From contig CATOGU010000154.1 in NCBI GenBank assembly GCA_951799445.1, positions 1-64,000 of the forward strand: a DNA stretch of 64,000 nucleotides, read 5' to 3'. The stretch comes from Pseudisothecium myosuroides. Taxonomy: Eukaryota; Streptophyta; Bryopsida; Hypnales; Lembophyllaceae. The notes beneath the pieces are model-generated. The model was not told where the DNA came from. It did no database searches and worked only from the letters and a program-made list of their open reading frames with translations. A program made the translations under genes and the position numbers. Positions 16,363-23,461 of the stretch are shown here, piece by piece; within the stretch, counting starts at the first letter, position 1, and the number at the start of each line of letters is the position of its first letter.

Positions 16363-16762
16363 GGTCGGGGTTCTCCTCTGCTGTTTGGTCGGTCCTGTCC
16401 ACGGGTGAAAGTGCGTCACGGAGTAGACCAGCCTCAGCGAGGACCTCGGCGTTCACCTGGTGCTCGCCGCATGGCTGCGAGAGGGCGTCGTACTCCCATC
16501 GAGTCGTGTGACTGGCACGACACATTGCCTCCGCGGCTGCCTCTCGAACATCGCGGGCGTCGGCGGTCACGCCCGCCTTCTCGTTAAGCCTGGCAGCCAA
16601 TTCCCGGATACTGAGCGACTCGAAGTGGGTCGATCGGAGGAGGACGGCGAGGCCGTCTGCGTGAGTGCGGCAGTAGACGTGGGGAGGGTCAGAGAGCGTC
16701 ACAGCGTAAGTCGCCTGAGCGGAGCAGGACACGACGTCGCAGGTGGGTGCTTCGCTGGTCAC
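16355..16762 (-). CDS. Cys/His protein of the small-ORF array, 135 aa
   Basis: GTG at 16762 overlaps the upstream TGA (GTGA). The N-terminal zinc-binding block CDVVSC...HVYCRTHADGLA is shared with the gene at 20003-20371. Next come REL/AARL helices, then TADARDVREAAAEAM, a module also used in the gene at 20917-21183. Ends in ENPDHG, the tail encoded by the junction box. Function unknown. Confidence 0.75.
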   Translation of the reverse strand: MTSEAPTCDVVSCSAQATYAVTLSDPPHVYCRTHADGLAVLLRSTHFESLSIRELAARLNEKAGVTADARDVREAAAEAMCRASHTTRWEYDALSQPCGEHQVNAEVLAEAGLLRDALSPVDRTDQTAEENPDHG

Positions 16763-17112
16763 AGACCAGTCCCCTCTCGCAAGACGGCCAGAGCAGCAGT
16801 CATCGCGTCGAGGTTCTTCTGCCGCATGAACTCGGGCAGGTCCTCCCATGCCGGGCCGATGCCTCGCCACGATTCCCAGCGAGCCCGGGCCATGTCCTCC
16901 ACGAGCGCAAGATCAGCGAGGCGGGCTTGCGTCGTCAGTGCGGAGAAGACTTGTTCGATGGGAACGAGCCCGACGGTGCCGCATCCGGGCTCGTGGAGTC
17001 CGTAGTGGCCGTCCGGGCCGGTCCCGCAGGTGTGCTCGTTGTGATGCTCCACAAGCCAGCCGTCCTCGATAGCCAGCGTCGGTGGGTTCTGCTCGGTCTC
17101 AGCCTCGGTCAT
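16759..17112 (-). CDS. hypothetical array protein, 117 aa
   Basis: ATG at 17112 overlaps the upstream TGA (ATGA). Begins TEAETEQNPPTLAIEDG, akin to other array N-termini, has HNEHTCGTGPDGHYGLHEPGC in the middle and the helical end DAMTAALAVLREG seen in its neighbours. No known domain. Confidence 0.7.
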   Translation of the reverse strand: MTEAETEQNPPTLAIEDGWLVEHHNEHTCGTGPDGHYGLHEPGCGTVGLVPIEQVFSALTTQARLADLALVEDMARARWESWRGIGPAWEDLPEFMRQKNLDAMTAALAVLREGTGL

Positions 17113-17348
17113 TTCGGCTCTCCGTAGGGGTGTTCGGTGATGTTCAGCATGGAGAACTCGTAGGGCAGGTTCTGGTCGGCGTGCTCGTCTCGCCGGACCC
17201 CGCACATGGCGCACGCCATCGACCTGTAGATCTGAGCGCCGGTCATCTTAGGGAACTCCCACCGAAGCAAATGGGCCTCGTCGGTGTCGAGTGCAACGGC
17301 AAATCGCTCAAAATCAGCGTCGGAAACGGTGCCTTCGGTCTCAGCCAT
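17109..17348 (-). CDS. hypothetical array protein, 79 aa
   Basis: ATG at 17348 lies in an ENPDHG/MAETE junction box. Contains ACAMCGVRRDEH (CxxC with a His), so it may bind one zinc. Helical N-terminus. Ends with an ATGA overlap. Confidence 0.7.
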   Translation of the reverse strand: MAETEGTVSDADFERFAVALDTDEAHLLRWEFPKMTGAQIYRSMACAMCGVRRDEHADQNLPYEFSMLNITEHPYGEPK

Positions 17349-17634
17349 GGTCGGGGTTCTCCTGGTTGTCCATGCGGTCAAGACGACGCCAAGCCCGTAG
17401 ATCAACCCGGCGTGGGGGTCGCCAGCGAGCCGAGACCATCGTGGTGGGTCGGCTACACGTGGGGCAGGTCAGGGGCGGACGATGCTGCGCCCACCCTGAT
17501 CCCCAGAGAGTGAACGGCGCACCGGAGCGACGTCGGCTAGCGAGTTGGAGATCGGTCTCGTGCACGACGAGTCGACCTTCGCCTGTGTAGACGCGGCGAC
17601 AGTGAGAGCACCGGGAGCGCGGAGATTCAGGCAT
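17341..17634 (-). CDS. zinc-ribbon protein, 97 aa
   Basis: ATG at 17634 overlaps the upstream stop. Two knuckles, CSHC near 9-12 and CPTC near 59-62, separated by a linker with a His, suggest one zinc ribbon. The basic C-terminus (RWRPPRRVDLRAWRR) could bind nucleic acid. Ends in the ENPDHG junction tail. Confidence 0.7.
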   Translation of the reverse strand: MPESPRSRCSHCRRVYTGEGRLVVHETDLQLASRRRSGAPFTLWGSGWAQHRPPLTCPTCSRPTTMVSARWRPPRRVDLRAWRRLDRMDNQENPDHG

Positions 17635-18001
17635 CGGGGTTCGCGCCCTCGGCGCGACTCTTCGCGTAGGTGTCGCCCTGACCTCCGGCCAGGTACTCGC
17701 GCGCACGAACTGCGGCAAGACGGCCAGCGGCAGCGATGTCTACGGCCAGAGCCTCGTCCGGAATCAGGAAGTAGAACGGCAACGTGATGGCCTTGGCCAG
17801 TGCATCTGGGTCTGCGTCCCCGGGCCGCAGGTCAGGCAGGGACCAGGGCTCGCCCGGCGTCCGCTCCTCCGCAGCCTTCCTGAGCGCGTCAAGGGCCTTG
17901 GACGCCTCAGACAGCGCCGAAGTGAGTGCTGCGACGATCCGTTCCTCGGCGGACGGACCACCTCCGGGGCTGTCGGGTAGGTCGGTGTCGATCTGGCTCA
18001 T
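17627..18001 (-). CDS. hypothetical array protein, 124 aa
   Basis: ATG at 18001 overlaps the upstream TGA (ATGA). Gly/Pro-rich start, the AEERIVAALTSALSEASKALDAL helix, then DADPDALAKAITLPFY and a final helix. AEDQ/AEER-type starts recur in the array. No domain recognised. Confidence 0.7.
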   Translation of the reverse strand: MSQIDTDLPDSPGGGPSAEERIVAALTSALSEASKALDALRKAAEERTPGEPWSLPDLRPGDADPDALAKAITLPFYFLIPDEALAVDIAAAGRLAAVRAREYLAGGQGDTYAKSRAEGANPDA

Positions 18002-18585
18002 CAGATACCCCGAGTGGAACGCTCGATGGTCTCTCGGATCACCGCGGCGGCCTGGGTCTGCACGACCGCGAGAGCGTCGACCTTGGCCTGTTTCACGACG
18101 GCCGTCAACTCCGTCTTGAACGCCGTGCCCACGGCGTCCTGTACCAACTTCTGCATCTTGGTCGGCCCCCGATACGACTCGGGCTTGTTCAGCCCCTCGG
18201 TCGCGGCCTTGATGATGAGTTGCGTCAGCGGGACCGGGGGTCGACCCGACGGGGTGCCCCATTCGTCGGTCTGCTGAACGTCGGTGCCCTCGATGTGGTC
18301 GCGGACCAGGGCCTCGACCTGCTCCGCGATCTTGGTCTGCACGGTCGCGGCGATGAGGTCGAGCACCTCGCGGTGCATGGCCTTGGCCAGCCGGTTGGCG
18401 GTCAGGTCTGCGATCTGGAGGGCCAGCGACGACGGCTCGTAGCGGTCGTCGTCCAGGTCGGGGTCGTACGCGACCCACCTGCCCTGGGGGTCGATGGCGG
18501 TCAGCATCTGGTGCAGGTCGATCGTCATGCTGATGCCGCCCGCTTCTGCGGTCACGGTGGGGCGGGTCTCGGGTGTGGTGGTCAT
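18001..18585 (-). CDS. hypothetical helical protein, 194 aa
   Basis: ATG at 18585, first gene downstream of a palindromic element. Two long amphipathic helical parts (ALQIADLTANRLAKAMHREV, then AKVDALAVVQTQAAAVIRET) flank a TPSGRPPVPLTQLI loop. Looks like a self-associating scaffold, which is inference only. Confidence 0.7.
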   Translation of the reverse strand: MTTTPETRPTVTAEAGGISMTIDLHQMLTAIDPQGRWVAYDPDLDDDRYEPSSLALQIADLTANRLAKAMHREVLDLIAATVQTKIAEQVEALVRDHIEGTDVQQTDEWGTPSGRPPVPLTQLIIKAATEGLNKPESYRGPTKMQKLVQDAVGTAFKTELTAVVKQAKVDALAVVQTQAAAVIRETIERSTRGI

Positions 18586-18676
18586 GGGTGAGTCCTCAGA
18601 TGGTTGTGATGGTGTAGATCAGCACGGTGATCATCAAGTCACGGACCTGAACTGGTCTCTTGCTTCACGTCGTAAA

Positions 18677-18705
18677 CTATCAGAGATTCTTGCTAGAAAC
18701 CAGTG
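18677..18705 (-). promoter_or_regulatory. palindromic element P5
   Basis: Minus strand TTTCTAGCAAGAATCTCTGATAG fits the palindrome and -10, but the -35 is poor. It overlaps the 3' end of the gene at 18693 and precedes the 18585 start by about 90 bases. Confidence 0.45.
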
Positions 18706-18896
18706 AGGACCGTAGACCACCTAGGGGTGACGAGCCCCCGCTCCAGTGCGTGGTCCACCTCGGGTCCGTGTCGCCTCAGGTCGCACCGCCCGTAGTAGGG
18801 CGAACCACCCCTGCGCTCGATACCGGCGCGGCATCGGTCCCACGGCCACAAAGCCCACGGGAGTTCCACCAGCAGTTCGTCGGGTGCCTGCGTCAC
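18693..18896 (-). CDS. hypothetical protein, 67 aa
   Basis: GTG at 18896 overlaps the upstream TGA (GTGA). Short, with two cysteines and a Trp-rich N-terminus (LLVELPWALWPWDRC). No motif. Confidence 0.6.
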   Translation of the reverse strand: MTQAPDELLVELPWALWPWDRCRAGIERRGGSPYYGRCDLRRHGPEVDHALERGLVTPRWSTVLTGF

Positions 18897-19369
18897 CAGA
18901 CGTCCTCTCCAGCGAAGGGGTCCGCCCGCTGCCTCTCGTCCTCCCAGTCGCTCACGAAGCGCGTCAGGAGCACGTGCTCCACCCTCGGGTCACCGCCGGG
19001 ATCGGCGGAGAGCGTGGCGATCGCCCTCTCCACCTCGGACCGGTCGGTGATGGGCTGGGAGATGACCTCCATCTCGTGCGCGTCGCCCTGGATGAGCAGG
19101 CCCACCGCGTACTCCGGCGACATCAGAGCGCCGTCGGTGTTCATGCGGACCTGGACGATGCTCTCCCGCGCGACGGCGAGATCCTCGTCCGGGGGAGCGT
19201 CGAAGGTGTGCACGCCCTGGGTGGGGAGTACGTCCTCGCGGCAGAGGCGACAGCGGGCCTCGGGGCGCGACGGCCCGACCTCGTGGAAGTCGCACGAGAC
19301 GTCGCCGAGGTCGTGGTGCCACTCGGTCGACTCGCGGTCCGGGCCGAGGATCTCGTCCATGTCTGTCAT
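18893..19369 (-). CDS. hypothetical protein, 158 aa
   Basis: Start chosen at ATG 19369, seven bases past a -10-like GACAAT, suggesting a leaderless message; ATG 19378 is the alternative. The N-terminal half holds HHDLGDVSCDFHEVG and CRLC, a possible zinc site. The C-terminal half is beta/alpha (RMNTDGALMSPEYAVGLLI). Family unknown. Confidence 0.65.
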   Translation of the reverse strand: MTDMDEILGPDRESTEWHHDLGDVSCDFHEVGPSRPEARCRLCREDVLPTQGVHTFDAPPDEDLAVARESIVQVRMNTDGALMSPEYAVGLLIQGDAHEMEVISQPITDRSEVERAIATLSADPGGDPRVEHVLLTRFVSDWEDERQRADPFAGEDVW

Positions 19370-19376
19370 GCCGTTC

Positions 19377-19405
19377 ATTGTCGGGCATCCCCGATAGGAA
19401 CGCAA
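19377..19405 (-). promoter_or_regulatory. palindromic promoter element P6
   Basis: Minus strand TTGCGT, 17 bp with CTATCGGGGATGCCC, then GACAAT. It ends just before the 19369 ATG. Confidence 0.5.
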
Positions 19406-19406
19406 G

Positions 19407-19577
19407 TCAGTGTCGGGGTGACCTCTTCGGCACCGGCGGTAGACCCGGGTGCTGGTCGAACCACCTGTTGAGCGCGTCGAGCACGTGCTCGAACGACCCG
19501 ACGAACAGGATCACCAGCATCACGGTGATCACCAGCACGAGGGCGGTGAGTGCCGATCTCAGCGAGGTGTCGAACAC
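19407..19577 (-). CDS. single-pass membrane protein, 56 aa
   Basis: GTG at 19577 directly follows the upstream TGA. One strong TM segment (ALTALVLVITVMLVILFVG, residues about 9-27), then an amphipathic tail and a Pro/Arg-rich end. Small-holin-like size, but no lysis gene is next to it, so no role is assigned. Confidence 0.65.
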   Translation of the reverse strand: MFDTSLRSALTALVLVITVMLVILFVGSFEHVLDALNRWFDQHPGLPPVPKRSPRH

Positions 19578-19937
19578 TCAACCCACCGACTTCGGCGGCC
19601 AGCCGTACGCGGTGGGGTTCTGCTGGAACCTTAGGCCCTCGTCCTTGACGGCGTAGGTGCTGTCGGAGGCGCCCTGCGCCATGGCCCCCTGAGACCTCAC
19701 CTCGTCTTCGGTCGCCGTCGACACGCGGTCGAACCTCGGCGATGACGGGTTGGTCACCCGGTAGTGACCGGGGTCCAGATCCTTCTTCTGCCACGCACTG
19801 ACCACCGCGTCCATGTCCAGGTAGGGGCAGTCACCGGGGGAGCACGGGCCGTGGTCCATGCCGAAGAGCGGCGGGTCGGCCTCCAGGACGTGGGATCGGC
19901 GGTCCGGCTCGGGAGGGAGGGACGCCCTTCTGCTCAT
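19578..19937 (-). CDS. hypothetical protein, 119 aa
   Basis: ATG at 19937. Basic N-terminus, then GPCSPGDCPYLDMD (two cysteines) and DPGHYRVTNPSSPRF. Polar, no TM. Unknown. Confidence 0.65.
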   Translation of the reverse strand: MSRRASLPPEPDRRSHVLEADPPLFGMDHGPCSPGDCPYLDMDAVVSAWQKKDLDPGHYRVTNPSSPRFDRVSTATEDEVRSQGAMAQGASDSTYAVKDEGLRFQQNPTAYGWPPKSVG

Positions 19938-20002
19938 GGAGAGATCGTACCCGTCGAGTAGCGACGATCGCTAGGCGTCGGTCACGTCCTGCTGGGTCGA
20001 CA

Positions 20003-20371
20003 TCAAGGGCTGACCCTCTCACAAACGACGGCCAGAGCAGCACGGGCAAGAATCCGCCACGACTCCCTGACGTCCTCCGAGCAATTAAGCCAGTTGAGTT
20101 GACTCGGGATTATGCCGGACTCGTACATCGCACGTGCCGCGTCGTCTACGAGCGCGGAGTCGTTCAGACTTACCTGCTGCTGGGCTAGTTCGCGGAGGCT
20201 CATCAATCGGCCCACATAGGACAGGCCGAGCGCCTCGATCAGCCCGTAGGCGTGGGTCGGGCAGTAGATGTGCACTTCCTCCGTGAGAAGCACGGTGTGG
20301 GTGGCGGGCAGGGTGCAGACGTGGACATCGCACACCTCGGCGGGCGTGGGTGTGGCAGGCTCGACGGTCAC
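20003..20371 (-). CDS. Cys/His protein of the small-ORF array, 122 aa
   Basis: GTG at 20371 in a GTGA overlap. Paralog of the protein at 16355-16762 in its first half (CDVHVCTLPATHTV, HIYCPTHAYGLIEAL, SLRELAQQ). Ends in a helix (ARAALAVVCERV) of the type that closes several array proteins. Probable zinc site from two Cys, Cys and His. Confidence 0.75.
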   Translation of the reverse strand: MTVEPATPTPAEVCDVHVCTLPATHTVLLTEEVHIYCPTHAYGLIEALGLSYVGRLMSLRELAQQQVSLNDSALVDDAARAMYESGIIPSQLNWLNCSEDVRESWRILARAALAVVCERVSP

Positions 20372-20625
20372 GAGTGCATCCAGGAATAGCAATCAGGGCA
20401 AGTCACTTCCAGCCTGAGCGGATCCGGCATCCTCAGGATCTTGGCCACGTATGTCCGCGGACCCAGCAATCCACGATCTCCCGACTCTCGACACAGCGTG
20501 TCTCGGGCTGGGCTGATTCGAGCATGAAGCAGACCATCCGGACTCGCCTTAATCAAACGCTGAACATCGTCATATTCGAGAACGTCCCAGTCCGGGTGAT
20601 TCGATTCGATGCGCTCGGCGCTCAC
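20368..20625 (-). CDS. hypothetical array protein, 85 aa
   Basis: GTG at 20625 overlaps the upstream TGA (GTGA). C-terminal CPDC suggests half a zinc site. Lower GC at wobble positions than its neighbours (ATT, AAT, GAA codons), hinting at a separate origin. Confidence 0.65.
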   Translation of the reverse strand: MSAERIESNHPDWDVLEYDDVQRLIKASPDGLLHARISPARDTLCRESGDRGLLGPRTYVAKILRMPDPLRLEVTCPDCYSWMHS

Positions 20626-20927
20626 CCCTGAACCTCCCGCATGACCACTGCGAGAGCAGCATCGGCATGCTCGCGCCAGATGTCCCGAATCGTGTCGACC
20701 TCGCGGTCCCAAGTCGCAAACGCGCCTTGCCATTCTAAGTCGTACATCGCCCGCGCTGCGGCCTCACGGACGGCAGGAGTAGACATACGAGCGAGCGCGG
20801 CGCGCAGGTCAGCCTTCCAACACGAGCACGGGTAGCCCTCGGTTGGTGAGAGCGCCGTGGCGCACGTGTCCGCATGATCGTGAGTCAGCACCTCGGCCAG
20901 CGTCGGTGCGGTCTGCTCATCCGGCAT
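20622..20927 (-). CDS. hypothetical array protein, 101 aa
   Basis: ATG at 20927 lies in an ETDHAG/MPDEQT junction box. Layout: DEQTAPTLAEVL start, CSCW, then VREAAARAMYD and the DAALAVVMREVQG end shared with other members. Helical; function unknown. Confidence 0.7.
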   Translation of the reverse strand: MPDEQTAPTLAEVLTHDHADTCATALSPTEGYPCSCWKADLRAALARMSTPAVREAAARAMYDLEWQGAFATWDREVDTIRDIWREHADAALAVVMREVQG

Positions 20928-21183
20928 GGTCGGTCTCCTTGGGCTTGCTGCTCAGGGGTGCGGGTGAGTCACGGAGTAGAGCCTCAGCGAGCGCGTCGGC
21001 TTGGTGTGCGAGTAGGGCAGCGTCTCTCTCATCACGGGCCCAGGGAAGCCCTACCTGGCAGGCGCGACACCGGTAGTTGTGATCGATGAGGCCGGGTCTC
21101 CCTTGGTTGGTGAACCGTTCCGGCTGGTGCGCGGCCAGCACCTCGACGGCCACCTCCCGGACGTCCCGGGCGTCGGCGGTCAC
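20917..21183 (-). CDS. hypothetical array protein, 88 aa
   Basis: GTG at 21183 overlaps the upstream TGA (GTGA). Starts with TADARDVREVA, the module internal to the 16355-16762 protein. Has YRCRACQVG (CxxC) and ends in the KETDHAG junction tail. Mosaic make-up is the notable point. Confidence 0.65.
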   Translation of the reverse strand: MTADARDVREVAVEVLAAHQPERFTNQGRPGLIDHNYRCRACQVGLPWARDERDAALLAHQADALAEALLRDSPAPLSSKPKETDHAG

Positions 21184-21341
21184 TTGTGCTCACCTGGACT
21201 GTGGATACCACGCGGAATGTCGATGTGAGTGCTGCCGCAGTCACAGACGCCGGAGCAGTAGTAAGGCTTGAAGTGTTGATCCATCATGTGGTGCCAGTCG
21301 TGCTTTTCGGTAGAACCACACCGTGGCTTGTAATCGCTCAT
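21180..21341 (-). CDS. small Cys/His-rich protein, 53 aa
   Basis: ATG at 21341 overlaps the upstream TGA (ATGA). Cysteines at 8, 29, 33 and 35 with several histidines (HDWHHMMDQH) suggest zinc binding. AT-richer codons than its neighbours. Confidence 0.6.
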   Translation of the reverse strand: MSDYKPRCGSTEKHDWHHMMDQHFKPYYCSGVCDCGSTHIDIPRGIHSPGEHK

Positions 21342-21772
21342 CCCTGCACCTCCCGCGCAACCGCAGCGATGACAGCATCGGCGTCCGCCCAGCGCGCGTC
21401 ATGGAGTTTGCCATTCTCCAGAGCCCCGTCCCACTCCCGACACTCCGCGTCTCCGCCTACTGAGCAACACGAGCAGGGAATCGCGTGTGCTACGGCCTCA
21501 CGGACGGCAGGAGAGGACAGGCGGTCGGTGAATACCTCTACGGCGCTGGCAGCGGTCGCAGTCACGCCGGTCTCGTTGGTCTGGATCCCTCGCTGGTAGT
21601 AGCGCCTGACGATGTCGTTGTCCAGCGTCGGTGCGGTCTGCTCGGACTGCGTCGCCCGCACGTCGAGCAGGTGCCTGTCGAAAAAGCGCCAGGAGGGCTC
21701 TCCGAGTGGCACTTTCCAGCCACAGGCACAGGAACCGCGGCGGTCGGTCATCACGTGCTCGGTCTCAGCCAC
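21338..21772 (-). CDS. hypothetical array protein, 144 aa
   Basis: GTG at 21772. N-terminal CACGW, a central SEQTAPTLDNDIVRRYYQRG that reuses the MPDEQT-box sequence inside the gene, then VREAVAHAIPCSCC and the AVAREVQG end. Looks like a fusion of two array modules. Confidence 0.7.
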   Translation of the reverse strand: MAETEHVMTDRRGSCACGWKVPLGEPSWRFFDRHLLDVRATQSEQTAPTLDNDIVRRYYQRGIQTNETGVTATAASAVEVFTDRLSSPAVREAVAHAIPCSCCSVGGDAECREWDGALENGKLHDARWADADAVIAAVAREVQG

Positions 21773-22028
21773 CGTTCGGCCTCCATGTCAGGGGCTCGTG
21801 GCCCATCAGGTTGGTCATCTCCTGGTAGCCGAAGCCACCACGCTCAGCGAGAGTCGCCGCGCTCTGGCCCGTCCCGAACTGTGCGGCGTAATGGCCATAG
21901 GTCTCAAGGTGCTCAGCCCACGTGACGGTGCCGCTGGCTCGGTGCTGGTGGCTGTAGTCGCCCTGCACGGGTGCTCGCTTGCCGCACCTGCACGTGGGAC
22001 AGGCGTGCTCGGTCTGCTCATCCGGCAT
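21765..22028 (-). CDS. hypothetical array protein, 87 aa
   Basis: ATG at 22028 in an ETDHAG/MPDEQT junction box. CPTCRCGKR near the start suggests a zinc knuckle. The C-terminal half reads GQSAATLAERGGFGYQEMTNLMGH. Unknown. Confidence 0.65.
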   Translation of the reverse strand: MPDEQTEHACPTCRCGKRAPVQGDYSHQHRASGTVTWAEHLETYGHYAAQFGTGQSAATLAERGGFGYQEMTNLMGHEPLTWRPNGG

Positions 22029-22063
22029 GGTCGGTCTCCTCACGGTCAGCACGGGCCCGGAGC
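22009..22063. repeat. 55-bp direct repeat, copy A
   Basis: Nearly identical to 22304-22358 (one mismatch seen). It covers the end of one gene and the start of the next in both places. Confidence 0.85.
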
Positions 22064-22323
22064 AATTCGGCAGCGTGGCGCGATGCGGTGAGGTACCCGG
22101 CATTGTGCTCGGTCCGGTAGGCACCGTTGGCGTGAGAGCCAGGCAGCCCGTCGTCCTCAATCCCCTTGGCCGCCTCCCGTAGCGCAGCCGCAGCACCCTC
22201 GGCACGCATCCGGGCGTCACGAGCAGTGGGGTCTAGGCCCCACCGACACAACGCCACGACGGCGGCGAGTTGGTCCTCGGCGGACGGCCCGCTCTCGGGG
22301 CTGTCGGTCTGCTCATCCGGCAT
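22018..22323 (-). CDS. hypothetical array protein, 101 aa
   Basis: ATG at 22323 in a junction box. SAEDQLAAVVALCRWG, then a helical REAAKGIEDD and the LLRARADREETDHAG end, shared almost exactly with the next gene upstream. No domain. Confidence 0.7.
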   Translation of the reverse strand: MPDEQTDSPESGPSAEDQLAAVVALCRWGLDPTARDARMRAEGAAAALREAAKGIEDDGLPGSHANGAYRTEHNAGYLTASRHAAELLRARADREETDHAG

Positions 22324-22358
22324 GGTTGGTCTCCTCACGGTCAGCACGGGCCCGGAGC
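22304..22358. repeat. 55-bp direct repeat, copy B
   Basis: Second copy, 295 bp away. Encodes LRARADREETNHAG and, in the other frame, the start MPDEQTD. Confidence 0.85.
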
Positions 22359-22639
22359 CACTTGCGAACTGAGTAGGTGCTCGTATGACCCCCGACTTCA
22401 TTGGCCAACTGGCTCACTTCGTCAGCCGCCTCCCGCAGCGCCTCGGCGCGTACTTTCGGGTCGCGCTTGGCGTCACGGGCAGCCAGAGCGCCTGTGGAGT
22501 CGTCCAAGGCGGCACGAATCAACCGCTTCTGCACCCCACCGAACCAGTCCCCGCCTTCCAGCGCAGCCTCGACCGCGGCGGTCACCTCCGCGCGCGCTTC
22601 GGCACGCACCCGAGCGAGGGCAGCGTCAGGGTCGACCAT
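22313..22639 (-). CDS. hypothetical array protein, 108 aa
   Basis: ATG at 22639 (TGATG overlap), with a GTG one codon earlier. Long Ala/Arg/Glu helix, then EVGGHTSTYSVRKWLRARADREETNHAG. The TYSVRKWL part looks like a helix-turn-helix end. First member of the array as transcribed. Confidence 0.7.
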   Translation of the reverse strand: MVDPDAALARVRAEARAEVTAAVEAALEGGDWFGGVQKRLIRAALDDSTGALAARDAKRDPKVRAEALREAADEVSQLANEVGGHTSTYSVRKWLRARADREETNHAG

Positions 22640-23016
22640 CACCGAGACACCACGATGCCGTGGGTCTTGCGGTAGCGGCGGACGCTGCTCTCGCTGGTGA
22701 AGGGGTAGGCTTCGGCGACGGTCTTGTGACCGATCTGAGGGTTGCGCAGGTCGGCGGCGAACGCGGGCAGCGTGTCCACGCCCTCCGCGAGGTTCTTCGG
22801 CTCGGGGCCGGCGATGACGCCCGCGGGGTAGCGACGGTCGGGCTGCGGGGAGAAGACGGCGGCTCGGGTGCGGCTCGCGAGGCGGGCGCGGTCCTGCGCC
22901 AAGCGGAACGACCTGCGCTCGGCACGAGTCCTGATCGCGGCCTCAGCCACGGCCTTGGCCTTCCCCGCACTGATGCGCTGGGAACGACGGACTCGGGTAC
23001 GCGTCATGCTCGACAT
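22639..23016 (-). CDS. HTH-like protein, paralog of the 40.7-kb gene, 125 aa
   Basis: ATG at 23016 behind the full leader CCGCCAAGGAGATAGAACT. Basic N-terminus. The C-terminal 60 residues (EPKNLAEGVDTLPAF, IGHKTVAEAYPFTSESSVRR, YRKTHGIVVSR) align with the protein at 40694-41041. FTSESSVRRYRK reads as a winged or simple HTH recognition helix. Likely DNA-binding regulator. First gene of the array operon. Confidence 0.75.
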   Translation of the reverse strand: MSSMTRTRVRRSQRISAGKAKAVAEAAIRTRAERRSFRLAQDRARLASRTRAAVFSPQPDRRYPAGVIAGPEPKNLAEGVDTLPAFAADLRNPQIGHKTVAEAYPFTSESSVRRYRKTHGIVVSR

Positions 23017-23056
23017 AGTTCTATCTCCTTGGCGGTGGTCTGGTGGCTACTAGACC

Positions 23057-23086
23057 ATTATCAGAGATACCCAGTAGGGATGTCAA
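23057..23086 (-). promoter_or_regulatory. palindromic promoter element P7 (best consensus)
   Basis: Minus strand: TTGACA, 18 bp with CTACTGGGTATCTCT, then GATAAT. A textbook sigma-A-like promoter with the shared inverted repeat between the boxes, 40 bases upstream of the 23016 start. Confidence 0.85.
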
Positions 23087-23095
23087 CCTCAGAGA

Positions 23096-23137
23096 TGAGA
23101 TGAACCCCCTGGGTGAAACTCCAGGGGGTTCATCTCA
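23096..23137. terminator. 17-bp perfect hairpin, bidirectional terminator
   Basis: TGAGATGAACCCCCTGG and its complement with an 8-base loop. It separates the 23186-26212 operon from promoter P7. Confidence 0.9.
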
Positions 23138-23185
23138 GGTGAGGCACCTGACCTCAGACCGTCATCATCATGGAGTACCTGGAAC

Positions 23186-23461
23186 CTAGCCCACGCGAGC
23201 GTCGGATCGCAAGCCCCATCTGGGATCAAGCCGGAAGCCGGTCGACGTGGGTCGCATCCGGTCGAGCCGGATCCGCACCGGTCTACCGACGGTGTCTCGC
23301 CCGTGAGCGAGGTTGCTGATCCTCACCGAGGGTGCCGTGAGGACCTTGCAGTAGGCGTAGGTGGAATCCACCTCCACGACCTCGATGGTGCGGCCCTCCT
23401 GGCGCCAGTCGCAGTCGGCCCACACCTGTCCGACCGCCACGACGTCCCTGCTGCTCGTCAT
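23186..23461 (-). CDS. small beta-barrel-type protein, 91 aa
   Basis: ATG at 23461 overlaps the upstream TGA (ATGA). VAVGQVWADCDWRQEGRTIE, then VEVDSTYAYCKV and VRIRLDRMRPTSTGFRL match a small family frequent in actinobacteria and their phages (VGQVW..D.R...R...V). Function unknown. Confidence 0.75.
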   Translation of the reverse strand: MTSSRDVVAVGQVWADCDWRQEGRTIEVVEVDSTYAYCKVLTAPSVRISNLAHGRDTVGRPVRIRLDRMRPTSTGFRLDPRWGLRSDARVG

